This document shows positions 11,630 through 25,173 of a stretch of 64,000 nucleotides of DNA, in pieces. The DNA lies in the NCBI RefSeq assembly GCF_907164915.1, contig NC_061862.1, positions 123,841,533-123,905,532 on the forward strand. The letters are read 5' to 3'. Source of the DNA: Impatiens glandulifera. Taxonomy: Eukaryota > Streptophyta > Magnoliopsida > Ericales > Balsaminaceae. Under the pieces are notes generated by a model that worked only from the letters and a program-made list of their open reading frames with translations, was not told where the DNA came from and ran no database searches. Every line of letters starts with the position of its first letter. Within the stretch, counting starts at the first letter, position 1. A program made the position numbers and the translations under genes.

Positions 11630-12620
11630 ATAAGTAATTGAAGCGAAGAAATATTCGTTCTATATCGTATCCTCGTAAAAAAAATCATAAATTATTTTAA
11701 ATATCAAAATAATTATTTGAAGCGAAGATTTATGCGCTGCATGTAAATTCCCTCATTAAGTGTATTTACATGAGAGGTAATCAGTCTTCTCATGGGAGGG
11801 AAGGGGGTTTTACATGAACGTCTGGTTAAAAATAATTGAAGCGAAGATTTATTCGTTTTAAAAGTATCCTCGTAAATTTAATATTGAATATTTTTAAAAT
11901 AATAAATTATGTAATTTAAGCGAATATTTCTTCGATACAAATCATCTCCCGTTAAATAAAAATTTAAAAAAAAATTAAAACTAAAATGAGGTAATCGATG
12001 CGAATATTTATTCGCTTCATATTATTTGAAATAAATTTAATTGATATTTAATAATGCCAATCGTTTGCTCATAACATTTAATAAAAAAAAGAGTGAAGTA
12101 ATTGAAGCGAAGATGTTGCTGCATGTGATTTTTAATAAAATTGAATTAATATTTAATAAACGAAAATATAAAATTAATGTTAATTTTGGTCTTCACATAC
12201 ACGGGTAAGTGTATTTACATGACAGACAAACGGTCTTCTCATGGGTGGGTTGGGGGGTTTACATGTGGTTTTTATTCAAATTAATTGAAGCGAATAAGTC
12301 TTCGCTCCTGAGCGTCTCCCCGCAAAAAAATTAATAAAAAAAAAACAAAAAAAATAAGAATGAAGTAATTGAAGCGAATATTTGTTCGCTGCATGTCATT
12401 TTTAATAAATTGAATTAATATTTAATAAACAGAAATATAAATTCAATGTAATTTTGGTCTTTACATACAAAGGTAAGTGTATTTACATGACAGGCAAGCG
12501 GTCTTCTCATGAGTGGGTTGGGGGGTTTACATGAGGGTCAGGGCTCCTGGGCGTGGAAATCTTCGCTCTCTTCGCTTCTCACCATTCCTTCTAACATGGT
12601 GCCCAGAGCGAAGATATCTT
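11630..12620. repeat. Right MULE terminal inverted repeat, tandem units
   Basis: Two good units (about 12,120 and 12,391, period about 271 bp) each begin GCATGTNATTTTTAATAAA and include GTGTATTTACATGACAG, CTTCTCATG and GGGGGGTTTACATG. A more diverged unit lies at 11,739-11,820. AGCGAA...TTCGCT palindromes separate them. The sequence AGAGCGAAGATATCTTATC near 12,604 resembles the satellite palindrome. Confidence 0.82.
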
Positions 12621-12649
12621 ATCTAGATCATATGAATATTATATTATTT

Positions 12650-13414
12650 CCTGACGTTAACAGACCCTTCCGTTAACGGCGTCTGGTGTGAACCCGGAAT
12701 GAAACCCGGATTCCGGATTCTCCCTCCCTCTGTCTCCTACCCAGATTGATTTATTAATATAATAATAATGCTGCAATTTGATTGGTCCGCAACAGGGGAA
12801 CACGGGAATCGATAGCAGAAGATTCGGTTGAAATTTAAAAGTACATATTTTCACGATTATATGTTTCTATTAAAGTATATAAACTTTTATATTTTATTAA
12901 AAAAACACTTTATTTAATTAAAATATTTATATTAATATCTTTATTTCTACTCATTCCCTAATTTAAATAATTTAACTAAGTACATATTTACACTCCACTT
13001 TATCTTAAATAAAATATTTATATTTAGTATCTTATTACTACAAAAGAAAATTTTATCCAAAAACATTAACATTAAATAATTAAATCTTATTACAAAATAC
13101 AAATAAATATATTATTTTTAATATTAATATAGTCGGAGATAGGGTTCGCAAACTTTTATTCAGATCATATACCCGACTATATATCATTTCCCCTCCCCAT
13201 TTTAGAACTAGATTTAAAATACTAAAACTAGGTCATTATATACTCATCCCAATGTTTAATATTTTGAAAAATATGAAGAAAAAAAAATCTCTAAAAGGAA
13301 AAATAAAAAATTGAAATCCAATAGTTTAAAGTGAGTTGTCACTTGGCATGTGTGTGTCCATTAGAGGGTAGTATAGCAAAGATAAACCAACCGCACATAC
13401 CACTGTCAGAAACG

Positions 13415-13454
<40 letters not shown>

Positions 13455-13524
13455 CATAACTACATATCATTCTCATTCATAAACCATCCAAAGACTATCA
13501 GACTCTTTCAAAGCACACATCGCA
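12650..13524. other. Intergenic / promoter region of the DUF1295 gene
   Basis: AT-rich DNA between the MULE and the next gene, without a convincing ORF. A (CT)n run at about 13,415-13,436 continues directly into a (TA)n run at 13,436-13,455, some 70 bp before the start codon. A CT/TATA context there is common in plant core promoters, so the TA run may serve as the TATA element; this is inference. Confidence 0.55.
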
Positions 13525-16500
13525 ATGAAAACCGTTTTGGACTCACATTTCCTTGCTCTCACCGCGATTGTCACCGTACTGTTTCTTTGTCTCAATTCTG
13601 TTCTCACTTGATTCTCACTCTTGTCTTCCATTTTCATTTTGAGTTTTTCTCTTATGATTGCAGGTTGCCTATCAATTCCTGTTTTTCGTTATCACAGCAC
13701 TTCTTAAATTCGATAAAGTCACTGATTTCGCAGGTATAACGTCAATTTTCTTAGAATTCTGTTCAAGTGTTGTTTGTTGGAGTCGTTTTCAGTAAAATTC
13801 TGTGTTTATGCTACATTTTCATAAGGAAGAGAGTTAATCTCTGGATGAAGTGTGGTATTGAAGCAATTAGGTTATTATGAAATTGCGTCATCATACTCAA
13901 TGTATTATTTTGCAAGGCTTCTTGAAGTATGATTTTAGTATATCTTGTTACGTTCACGTCAGAAAACATTTCTTTGGATGATTCTTTCTGTTATAGAATG
14001 AACCTGAAAAAATACAAAATTGAATTTGAAGTGCAGGGCAAAAACAGGCGTTTTTCGCCTCCTGTGAAATGCTTATTAGGGTTTACAGATCATATTTATA
14101 ATGGGATAGGAATACTTGGAAGGAATGAATAATTAATTGACATAATTACCTCATAATTTATTCTGGAAAAGGTACTAAATGATTGACATAATCCTCTCTA
14201 ATGGACTAATATAATATTAACCACTGTTTATCCATTAACAAAATTATCAATGATTTGGATGGTTTAATTGTTGTGTTTTTTGGCAATCTGTTACAACTTA
14301 AGACCCTCAAATTTTGTTTTTTGTTTAAATGATATTAGTTTTTGGCTAATAGAGATTCACAAAAACGAGTTCTAACAAATACAAGAGTGTTGATTTTGTA
14401 CTAGTTCCCTTGCAGAGTTTTAAAAATATTTGAACATTTTTGTGAGAGACATTGATCAGTATTTTAATTGTCTATCCTTGTTTACATTTTTGTTTTCCTG
14501 AGTATCAACTAATACTGCTATGTAATAAAGCAAGCTTTCTTCCTTCATTATCAGGTAGCACCAATTTTATTATACTTGCTGTCCTCACCCTGGTTCTTAA
14601 AGGCTCGTGGCATTTCAGACAGGTACACACTACACTCTTTCCCTATTTTTCTTGTTGAACAATATATACACACAGTGATATTAAACAGTTCAAATGAACT
14701 TAATTTAAAAATTTTACATTTGAAAATAATTCTCTTTAATATTAAAGGGGGTTAACTGATGACATTCAATGGAGAGAGTGTACTTAACTAATTGACCACT
14801 GAAATATTCGTGGAATTGTGTATATGCATTGTGCCCACATTGTGAATAAGGGAAGTTTGGAAGTGTAGGAAATTAAAGATAAGTTGTATTACTAATAATG
14901 TGTTACTCTAATCATTCTTACTATAATAGTGATCATCTGTTTATAAGATACAATAAACATATGATCATATTATCATAATAAAATGTGATTATTCTCCAAC
15001 CGTCTTCCACTCTCTAGGCTTCTTTCCCAGTCTGGGCTTCTCCCCTAACTATTAAGACATTGTTTTCAGCTCTATTACTTTACCTCAACAACTTTGTTTG
15101 TAACATGTCTTCTCTGTTATGGCTTCTTTATCCTTAGCTCACATAGTCTCTAGTTTTTTTTTATTATCTTTTTTCGATCAAGGTTTATTTCTTGGAGGAG
15201 GCTAGCATGTCCATCCACTTAAATCAGTGTGTTCTTAGGGGAAATAAAATGTTTTGTCTCTTTCTTTTCCATGTGTGGATGAAATTTTGCGACCTTTTTA
15301 TATCGCCTCAATTCACTACTATGTTAATCTAACATCCACAATCAACGTAGAAATAAGAACGTAAAGAAACATGATGAAAAGTAGAAGGCTAACTTGATTA
15401 ATGAATCCCTCAACTAATAACTATGTTAGCGTAGGCAGCAAAAAAACTAAGTGGTAACTAGAAGCTCTGATACAATATAAAAGCCTAAAAGAAGTTGTGT
15501 TACTGACTGTGTTATCATACATAATAGAGATCAATTTATTGATAGGATATCATACTTGTGCAACATATGATAATATTATCTTATTAAAATGTGATTATCT
15601 CAATCATATCACTTTTATATTATTCCATGAGATATTGTTCTTCTCTCATAATATAATACCGTATCTTATATTTTACAAGATGACACATTTAACTAATTTT
15701 AGACATTATGTGATGCAACACTGTCACTTATAACTTTAATTCAAGTAATAATACACTTCTCTGTACAATCTACAAAACTTATTATACTTGCAGCTTGATG
15801 CTCAATTTACTGGAACTTCCCAACTCATTGAGAATCTTGTGTGAGACATGAATTAGAATTGGATAAGAATTTGAATGAAAAGTAGATGGGATACACAAAA
15901 GGGGTGAGAGATTAGAAGAACGTCCCAAGGTCCAAATGAGAAGTGAAACCATACTATTTAAGTTCATTCAATACCAAATTCAGCATATTCTAATTAGATT
16001 AAATTCTACTACTTAAATAGAGAATTACATAATACTTTTAACAACTAACATAACTACCTTCAACTTTATCTTTACATTTGCAGGTCCATTACTTTTCCTT
16101 ATGATAATTTTAGGTTTTTCAAATTAATGTATTTAGAACTGTAAATTTGCAAGCATTTCTCAATGGTTAATACTATTAGTGATTTTGGATTATCAAAAAA
16201 TATTATAAACTAATAAGACAACTAGTTGTAACATGATTTTGGTTGCCTTACATATCAAAACAATTCTTGTCTTTCAGATTGCGGTGAGCTTTTTGGTGGT
16301 AATATGGGGTCTTCGTTTAGGAATCTTTCTGTTGATGAGGTTTGTAATCTTTCTTTTCTCTTGTTTTCTCAAGATGACAAGAATTAGTCTTATAACATGT
16401 AGTTTTCATCTTCATACTTCATTTTATGCTAAACATTATATGCACATTCCTGAAGTGATAATATATTATATTTATGGTGCCAAGTTGGCAACAAAAATGA

Positions 16501-19201
16501 TGTGCAGTAATGAAACTTGGCAACTTAGGCCTTATTTGAAATAGATTATCTGGATCCAACAATAGCTTGATTGTTGTAGGATTATTTGAAAAAAAATCTC
16601 GTTTGATGTAAAATGTGGTTTATTTGGGTAAATGACTACAACATCCTTAATATCCCAATATTTTAAAATGTTATAGAGAATAACATAAGAATAATTTCAA
16701 AAAAAGTTGATAATTTGAATGATGAGATTGAAAAAGTAATGGTCGATGAATCGATGGTTTATTTGAAATAATCCCAAATTATCCACATCAACAAGCTCCA
16801 AATAAACAAACGTCTCATCATCACTCACTTCTTCTATCAAATCACTCCGATTATCAACTAAAATACCCCAAACGTTATTCTTTAGAAATTTTAAAATATT
16901 AAATTCTATGAATATTTTAAAGTCTTTAGCTCAAACAAAACTGGTCTGAAATAAAAAACAAAAGTTTAAGATGATTTTCCTTTTATCTGATGTAGCTTTT
17001 GTTTATTGACTTGGAATATCTTCAAGAACTACTATGTGATATCAAATTAAAAAGTTCAGAATGTGTTACTTTTTCTTCCCAGGATTTTACAATGGGGAGA
17101 AGATCGACGTTTTGATGAAATGCGTGCCAATATTGTAAAATTGGCAGGATTTTGGACATTTCAGGTATTACTTGTATCCTGCCTATAATCATGTAAGTCC
17201 ACATTGTTCAAGAAGGTTCTATTTAAATGTTATCTAACTACGCTTTTCCTTTTGAACAGGCAGTTTGGGTGTGGACTGTTAGTTTACCAGTAACAATTGT
17301 TAATGCAAGTGACCGAAATCCATCTCTTCAACCTGTGGACATAATAGGGAGGATTATGTGGTTAGCCGGTATAGTAATTGAAGCTACAGCCGATCGACAA
17401 AAACTGAAGTTCAAAAACAATCCAGAAAATAGAGGAAAATGGTGTAATATTGGTGTGTGGAGTTACTCTCGACATCCCAACTACTTTGGTGAGGTTAGTT
17501 CAAAATACGATTCATGTTTTATCTCATTAATTAAACTAGTGTTGTAAGGAACACTTAAGCCTGGTTTCTTATCTCATCATCAACTAAATATTTTTAAATG
17601 TTAAATACAAAGAATATTACTCATTTAACTCAAATAACCCCTCCACTTTGTCACCAAACAAGGTTTTTTATTTATTTAAAAAATCGGATTATTTTAAAAA
17701 TAATCTACATCAAACAAGCTCTTAGGACTCTATATTGCTTGTATATCTCGCTCACATGTATTTCTTCTAATTATGGGAAAAAAAGGACATATTTTTCTTT
17801 CTGTTGTTTATACTGCATATTCAGATTAGAATGCAGGTCATGTTATAGATTTACCAGAATTTGTAGCTTAGTAGTTCATTTGGTTAAATGGAATTAGTTC
17901 AAACAAAAATGATCCTGGAAAATGTGAGACATTTAGTTGTTTTGCATTCAAATCTAACTAATGCTAAATTTGCGTATGAAGAAAAAGTTAGTATTTGAAT
18001 TAAGTCCATTTCATAAATGTTAAATGACTGTTAATTATTTAGATATTCTAACTCAAATTTAACTAAAACTTTTGGCTTAATTCTGTATGATATGCATGAG
18101 GTAACTCGGTGGTAATATAGCAAGAGCGGACAAGAAAACTACTTCTAACATTAAAAAATTATAAATCACGCCACTATGTGGGTAAAATAGTCGACATCAG
18201 TTCCACGTTCTCTCAAACCAACTTATATACCTAAGTCTAGGTTGGATTCTGTTAAATAGTCACATGACATGGCATGCCCACTAATGAAGATATGAGATAA
18301 AGATTAGATTTAAGTTTAATTTATTAGAGATAATCATATTATTTTGTTACTCATCTTAACTAATTCCTATCTCTCTATAAATATGGATAATATTACATTT
18401 GATTAGATTTTAACCTAATAACAAATACTAAACAGAGGAACAAAGCCTCTGTTCTTCCATGTTCATTACAGAAACTTCTTTCAATTTCTTGCTTTGAATT
18501 CAATCAAACTGATTCTAAACATTAGTGTATACATATTATTGTCTGTCAAGCTCAGAAACCAACCGTTTTTTAAAATTTGGTGTCTTTCATATCTTAACAT
18601 TATAGTTCAACATCTCTCCTTAATTCACTTCTCTTGAAAACTGTTCTCTTTATTTAGCTGGCTGCATCTTTTATCAGTCCCAGTTCTGTATCTTGGTGCA
18701 ATAGTCATTTTTTATAATGTTTTCAGATTCTTCTCTGGTGGGGAATTTTCGTCACGTCAACTCCTGAACTTGAAGGAGCAGAATGGCTTGTTGTCATTGG
18801 GCCAATTTTCCTTACATTATTGTTGCTTTTTCTAAGTGGAATGCCTTTGCTTGAGGTTTGTTTGTGTTTATTATGTGTTCATGGTAAAACTGAATGTAAA
18901 TCTGGGGATGCTTTAAATTAATACACCCTATTTTCAGGAATCTGCCGACAAGAAATTTGGTAATGTGACAGAGTACAGGTTATACAAGAGTACCACAAGG
19001 TCTAATAATGTCTAACTTTGTTTGTTAATATTTTCTTCACCTTCCAAATATTATGTGTATTTACTGAAGTTCATTTTTCACTTTTACAGTCCTCTAATTC
19101 CGTTTCCACCAATTTTATATGGATCTTTGCCCTCATGGTTCAAGATGATATTCCTCTTTGAATATCCTCTTTACAGCCGAAACTTGCCTCAAGAAGGATG
19201 A
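13525..19201 (+). CDS. DUF1295 / steroid 5-alpha-reductase-like membrane protein, intact nine-exon gene
   Basis: Exons are 13525-13575, 13664-13733, 14555-14622, 16278-16339, 17083-17164, 17260-17493, 18727-18855, 18938-18999 and 19090-19201. All have GT-AG borders and phases that fit exactly, giving 870 nt and 289 residues. The product is strongly hydrophobic with several membrane segments (for example [51 protein letters not shown]). The C-terminal half carries [22 protein letters not shown], split here as [14 protein letters not shown] plus ILLWWG, the signature of the DUF1295 family. Members are annotated as 3-oxo-5-alpha-steroid 4-dehydrogenase-like; the true substrate in plants is not established. 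NADPH-dependent reduction at the endoplasmic reticulum is inferred from the family. Length is near that of other plant members, and no stop or frameshift is seen. Confidence 0.93.
14623..16277 (+). other. Intron 3 of the DUF1295 gene (1.65 kb)
   Basis: Long AT-rich intron without a supported gene. It contains no transposon signature that I can name. Confidence 0.6.
16530..16960. repeat. Possible MITE in intron 4 of the DUF1295 gene
   Basis: GGCCTTATTTGAAATA (near 16,529) faces an inverted partner TATTTCAAATAAACC-type sequence near 16,755, and CAAGCTCCAAATAAAC near 16,790. A terminal-inverted-repeat remnant is likely, but borders and target duplication are not resolved. Confidence 0.3.
17494..18726 (+). 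other. Intron 6 of the DUF1295 gene, with possible small MITE
   Basis: A 1.2-kb AT-rich intron. At about 17,548-17,725, TTAAGCCTGGTTTCTTATC faces ATCAAACAAGCTCTTAGG, loosely like a Tourist-type terminal repeat pair. No coding potential is seen in the rest. Confidence 0.35.
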
Positions 19202-22067
19202 GAATCGGTTAGTCAGTTTTCTCTGAAACATTCTATTGGAAACCTATGCATAATCTTTTATCATTTCAACACAAGTCATTACTTGTACTTTTATGGGTTT
19301 TTTTTTTTCTCAATTTTGCGTTTACTATGATTATTAATCGAATTTTCATGCTTTTTTTCTAATTTTGAAATGGACTCCCGGTAGTAATGATGTTCACTAG
19401 CAAAACTAAGAAGCTAAATTATTTTCTTACCGAAAGACTACTGAGGCATTTTCATTGTTATTTAGACGGAGAGTTGATATGAAATCATTTCCAACTGAAT
19501 GAACTCATTTTTTTTCATTATATATGACATATTTAATCATTCATGTCTCAAACATGCTGGTTTTAAATGTGGCTCTTCTATTTGGATGAACTTTTTTGTT
19601 TTTCTAATCACATTTAATACCCATGCAAGATGCAGAGGAAGATCTGTGAAACAACAGTAGCTTAAAGATTCATTTAGCCATATTACAGTCAGGTAAGGTC
19701 AGATTCTTGATCTTTTCTCTAAGCCTCCATTTTTAGTTCTTCTCATTAGCCAGAATATAGAGACATATAGATCATTATTTTTGCAGTCTTGATTTGGTTT
19801 TAGTTATTATCGGGATTATAGTGTGGTTTATTGCTTCATTTGCTATAAAATTATTTCTGAAAAACAGAGAGGGATCTGTTTGTGTTTATTAGTGTAATTT
19901 AATCCCAACGATAAAAAAACTATTCCACAAACATACATGACCCCAAATGATATAGAGATTATTTTCAATGGTCTAAAACTGATTATTTATAGATGATTGT
20001 AATTTTTGAACAACTTAATGCTATTGTAAATTTTTTTGAATGATAATTGAGTCATAGTGTAAACAAATAGGTCATACTCTTTAAGATCATAAGAGAAAGA
20101 TGATCAAATTTACTTACCTTCACAACTAATAAATCTAAAACAATGCATTTACATATATTTGTAATTTTAACATATAAAGAAAGGATTGAATTAGAATGTC
20201 CAAACGGGAACAACTGTCCATCTAAATATGAATCTTCCTCCAAACCTGACTGGGATATATTTGTGTCCTTGATTTTCATAAAGATGATGATCTTATCGAA
20301 TATATGTCATAAAGATGAAACCCTCCAATTAGTGACATTATTGAAACAAATTTGATCAACTGTCATCGCAGATGAAGCACCTTCATTAGTGACATTGACA
20401 GGTTGAAAAAGGAATCAATGAACTTCAATTCTACCTGCAACCGCCTTGAACCACTCTAAAAACTTGGATCGAAAACCTTGGGTGTCAATCATTTATCATA
20501 TGAGAAAATTGTTTGAAATGAGAAACCCCTTAAAATAAAACATTTCCTTCTTGTAGAACCAATCTTCAAAATGATTGAGGATAAACTTTTCTATATAATG
20601 ATGTACAATGTTACCATCACCACTACACTCAACAATGAGCCTAGATCATATCTCCAGAACAGATCATCTTTTCCTATTCTTGAAAGATTAATTATTGTAA
20701 AAAAAATAACAGATTGAAGTGTAGCGCCACTTAGATTTTCAGTTTTAAGCCCTAAAAATAGAAAAGAAAAATATTATAGATGGAGGAATTTTGATCATTG
20801 TTCATGGTCTTCCAATGTTTTTGGAAGACAAGTACATGAAGAATGTATTTTTTATGGCCAGTCGATATTAAATGTGTTTTATGGACTTGGAGTTGGCTGC
20901 TCAAGATACTGAAATTTTGGAAGGAAATCTTTTTGTTTTTTCTTTAGGATTTACTTTCAGTTTATAGTTAGTTTTGTTTTAGATTTAGGTTTCAGTTGTA
21001 ATCCTATTGTAATTTAAATACCTACACATAATCTGCCTACAAATATCATAACCCACGTCATCATTCAACCCAAGCGATGTCTTAATGCGAAAGATGTAGA
21101 CCATGCGCTAGCCAACTCCCGTGAGTCCACCCTCTACATTTAATGATGTTTGCAATGTAGTGGTTGATGTGGTAATGAATGAGATTGAGGATCAAGGTGG
21201 ATTAAAATGGATACAATGCTTGTCCCATGATTGGGGTTGACCCTTTTACTATTGATGTGGATGGCTCCCCTGTCCTAGGTGGGGTTGATCCAATTACTAT
21301 TGATGTGGATCGAGAAATTTTGACTAGTGACTTGTTTTATTCGATCCGGATTACCACATTTTGTGACGTTTGTGAGGAAGAAAATATATGGTAGGAGGAC
21401 CATGCATTGGACACGGACCGGTTCATTAGTAGTTGGAGTACCTAATAAAGGAAGACTTTGAAGCAGAGATGGATGAACCAACTATGAGGTTTGGGGAATG
21501 CCTAGATGACGAGGTTCCTATCTGTTCTGAGGCGGAAACACATTAGTGAAAGGCATGGATGCTTGAGAACAAAAAAACACTTGCAACTTAAAAAAAAATT
21601 TGGTCACAATATTGAACTCATGTTTTAAAAGATTGTAATATTATATAAAGTTACTCATTGAAAAGTGAAATAAGAAGGCTATGTCAGAAAATTGAGACGG
21701 TAGAGAAGCATAAAAAATGCACAATCGTGTAAATTATGCTCGCAATAGGGTAATTAGACGGGTCTAAAAGGAGGATGAAAAATGACTCTCCCAGATCACT
21801 GTGGTTATATTGTTTTGAAAATTTATTGATTCTAGAAGTTTTGTTTTTGTACGAGGTTTTTATACTCTTTATAATAACTTTAATTTTTTTTAAATTTTTT
21901 TTTTAGGTTTTTATTATTACTTTAACTTTCTAAAAGTGATAGAATAATAAATGATATTTTTTATTTAATTTTTTTTTATCACAACTTGGTTCATATTGAT
22001 AAGTTTTAATATGAAAAGTATGACCTTTAAATTTTTGGTTATTTCTTAAAAGAAAATTTAAAAACTC

Positions 22068-22109
<42 letters not shown>

Positions 22110-22556
22110 TTATGGGTACTCTAAAATTTATCAAGTATATTTTTTTTACTATACAACACTTATGTAAAAATAAAATTATAATTAATAAGGATAATAATAA
22201 AGATACAAAATCACGGCAATACTAATAAAATATTTATTCTTTTACAATTCAATTACTACTAGACCTACAAACAAATGAAGAAAAGTAAGTTCTTCAAGTT
22301 TTTATTTGTTGAAAATGTTGTAAAAATTATTCATTTTTAATTGTGACAAAAATCTCCTTCTCGATGTATACTACCAAACTGTTATTCATCCATGAACGGA
22401 TTTATCATTTATGTAGGGGTTCAGTGGGCTGAAGTCCACCCGAATTTGTTTTTACGGTACAAAATGTGACATTATTTCTCACTTGTTTTATCCAAAATTT
22501 TATCGTTATTTATTTAAGTCCACCCTAATTTTTTTTCAAGCCACCCCATTTTTGAT
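19202..22556. other. Gene-free intergenic region
   Basis: The first 500 bp probably hold the 3' untranslated region of the upstream gene. Beyond that I find no gene. A short two-copy repeat (GGGGTTGA-CC...ACTATTGATGTGGAT) lies near 21,232-21,310 in a patch that may be an old retroelement. A (TA)n microsatellite lies at about 22,074-22,105. Confidence 0.5.
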
Positions 22557-22793
22557 TCATTGGTCCGTCCCTACGCTCTTCCACTCATTACCCATTCTAT
22601 TACGTAAATAAATCTTGATAATTTTCATCGTAGAAAAGACTCTTTCAAAAGAAGCAATCGTAACAGATAAAATCAATGCTAACTCAATTAACTGATACAC
22701 GAATATAAAAACTGTATATTTCCCAATTTCAATCATGTTCCTAGTAAGATTTCTCAAATCTCTAACTATGATCTCTTCTACATTAAGAATCAT
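22557..22793 (-). pseudogene. hAT transposase C-terminal dimerisation fragment
   Basis: The minus-strand reading contains LALILSVTIASFERVFSTMK, then IIKIYLRNRMGNEW, the hallmark of the hAT C-terminal dimerisation domain (Leu-Ala-L-x-V-x-A-S-x-E-R-x-F-S). This type belongs to the TTF-zinc-finger hAT group. Only this last part is present, ending near the stop on the left. The flanking text with repeated AAGTCCACCC-like words (22,430-22,550) is probably the element's 3' region. Relic only. Confidence 0.7.
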
Positions 22794-23179
22794 CTAGTTT
22801 TTTAGGTTTTATGGGTTATATTATATTACTATTTATATACATTACATTGTCCAAATGAAACCACACAAAGGGGTAAACAAAGCTTATTATTGTATTTCTA
22901 TTTTACCATAAGTCCTAGACTATATATATATATGATCATCTTAAATAAAGTACACAGTGATTTTACATTTCCCACTTATTTCTCTATTTTACCCTTATCA
23001 TTTGCATCTATGTATAGTAAACACTAGGCCAATTTTGACTTGTATTATCACATTTTTTTAAGTAGTTCCATTAATATTCTACGACTAGTCCCATATGGGC
23101 ACGATGGGGAATTCTCTTTCTCCTCTTCGTCGTCCGAGAGTTAACCGGTCGTCAGTGGCGGCGTTAACGGGCTAAAACT

Positions 23180-23422
23180 TTGAATCTTATTATCCCCATG
23201 GCTACTATTGTTGTTGCACGAGTCATCAGAGATTGCTTCTGTTGGGAAATGTCTCTTCCTTGTACCAAAAATCTGTCATTAGAAAACCATATCAAAAATA
23301 CAATCTTTATGGTGAAAAGAGAAAAACCCAGATCGGAAATTGAAAAAGTTAAGGACGAATTTCAAGATTTTTTTTTTCGCCGTAAAGATGATAAGTATTA
23401 CACTATTGCAGGTAATAAGTGA
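23180..23422 (+). other. Orphan ORF, possible exon fragment
   Basis: An 80-codon ORF containing MATIVVARVIRDCF. Its 3' end reads ATTGCAG|GTAATAAG, a good splice donor, so it could be a first exon. I recognise no domain, and the downstream 2 kb is AT-rich without a matching exon. It could equally be chance. Confidence 0.2.
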
Positions 23423-24379
23423 ACATTTTAATCGAATCATTTCACGAATATCCTTACTAAAATAAAAAAATATAGGAAATATAAAAAGTGATCAGAATAC
23501 TCGATTTAAAAAATAAATTTATACATTTAAAATTATATAGTTAAACAAAAATTAGGTTAAGAAAAACATAAGAAGTTAAATTATTTAAGTTTTAAATAAG
23601 TGATACTAATAATTATATAAATAAAGAAAATATGAAAATCTAATTTAAGATTTTAGCCTAATTTGATGAGAATATAGGTAAAAAAATATAAAAATAGAAA
23701 AAAAAAATTTAAAATCATTGTGAAAAACAAATTATTAGAGAAATAGAACGATTATAAAATATTAATGTCTATAAATTGTTTTGAAAGAATAATCAATATA
23801 TCAAATTATTTATTTAAATAATTGAATCAAATCTAACAATTTAACTAGTTTTTGAATATTAATTTATATATTTTTTTTATAAATTTTTGTAATAGTTTTA
23901 AATTAATTTTAAATTAAGAAATATAAAGCTATTTTATCCTTATATTTATATAAATAATTATTTTAATCTTTATTTTATAAGTAATTTATATTATTAATTA
24001 TATTAAAATTAATAAATATAATATATAAATTTTATTTATAAATGTAGTTTTAAAATAAATAATATTATATTATTTTATATATAATTTCTTATACTTCAAT
24101 TTATATAATTAAATTTTATTTATATATTAATTAAAATTGATGTATTATTATAAATATTTGTATATAAGAAAATATTACTGGTATAAAATAAAATAATAAT
24201 AAAATTAGATATAAGTTGTATTAATTTATATTATGTATTAATTAATTATTATTATATTTTAAAATATAAAAAAAAAATTATAATTATAATTAATTTTATA
24301 AAACTAAATGGGAGGCAGGGTTTAATCTTACGAACCTTATATATCTTTATATAAGTAACCTGCAAAGTCATCTATTTTA
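23423..24379. other. Very AT-rich gene-free DNA
   Basis: About one kilobase dominated by TTTATA/AATTAA words. No ORF, RNA gene or element border is recognised. Confidence 0.6.
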
Positions 24380-25173
24380 GGTAGTGTTTGGTAAGTGGTA
24401 CAAATTATATAGGGTATAAGTTATAACGGGGTATAAATAATATAGGGTAGTATAAGTTGTATAGATTATTGATATTTGGTATGAATTATAAAAAATTGTA
24501 TAAGTTGTATATGATTTATAATTTTGTGTTTGGTATATATTATAAGAACGTAGGATAACTTGTATAAATATTAATTTAAAATTATTATTATTAATATTTA
24601 TTTATATTATAAATAATATTGTTTATTATTATTATAAATTATTGTATCGCTATTATTTAATAATTAATATAATTTTAATTAAAATATAAAAATTAATTAT
24701 AATATAAACGATAAATTATGTTTATTTAATTTAAATATGATTAATAATTATAATAAAATAAATTAAAATTAAAATATTATTTATAATATAAGTAAATATA
24801 GAAAATAATAATTAATTAAATTATTTTTATAAAAAAAATAAATATTTTTTAATTAAAATATTGAATATTTTAAAAATATTTATATTAAAAATGATTATAT
24901 ATAATAAAATATTAAAATTAAATAAAATATATTAATTATATAATATTAATAAAGAGTATAATGAGAAATTAAAAATTAAATGATATATATATATAAGAAT
25001 AGTATTGTACTAAGGGGATATTAGTTACTATTTTATACCAAATATGGAGTATAAATTATATAGAGGTATAAATTAATACCAATAATAAAAATATAAAAAA
25101 CACCATATTAAAACACTATTGGTATAGTATACCTATAGTATAATACCCCTTTGTACTTTAACCAAACATGACC
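24380..25173. mobile_element. Non-autonomous terminal-inverted-repeat element (about 0.8 kb)
   Basis: The left end GGTAGTGTTTGGTAAGTGGT is imperfectly mirrored by the right end, whose reverse complement reads GGTCATGTTTGGTTAAAGTA. Both continue into TATA-rich inner repeats with GTATAA/TTATAC words. No coding region is inside. The superfamily is not certain because no clean target duplication is visible. Confidence 0.5.

Larger units (their letters stand above)
1..12620. mobile_element. Large Mutator-like element (MULE) carrying BRCT, transposase and ULP1-like genes; left end outside window
   Basis: The two ends carry inverted long repeats. On the left, the unit containing CATGTAAACCCCCCAACCC and CCATGAGAAGAC starts near 1 and again near 265. 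On the right the reverse complement (GTCTTCTCATGGGTGGG, then GGGGGGTTTACATG) occurs near 12,230 and 12,500. Between them lie a FAR1-like MULE transposase, a C48 protease-like gene on the other strand, and a spliced tandem-BRCT gene. Long inverted termini plus this transposase type identify a Mutator-superfamily element; plant MULEs carrying ULP1-like genes are known. The exact right terminus (about 12,560-12,620) is not resolved, and the 9-bp target duplication cannot be read because the left end is missing. Decay of the transposase suggests this copy is not self-mobile. Confidence 0.85.

Noticed and set aside
15497..15733. ORF in intron 3 of the DUF1295 gene
   Set aside because: AT-rich chance frame inside an intron whose flanking exons join perfectly.
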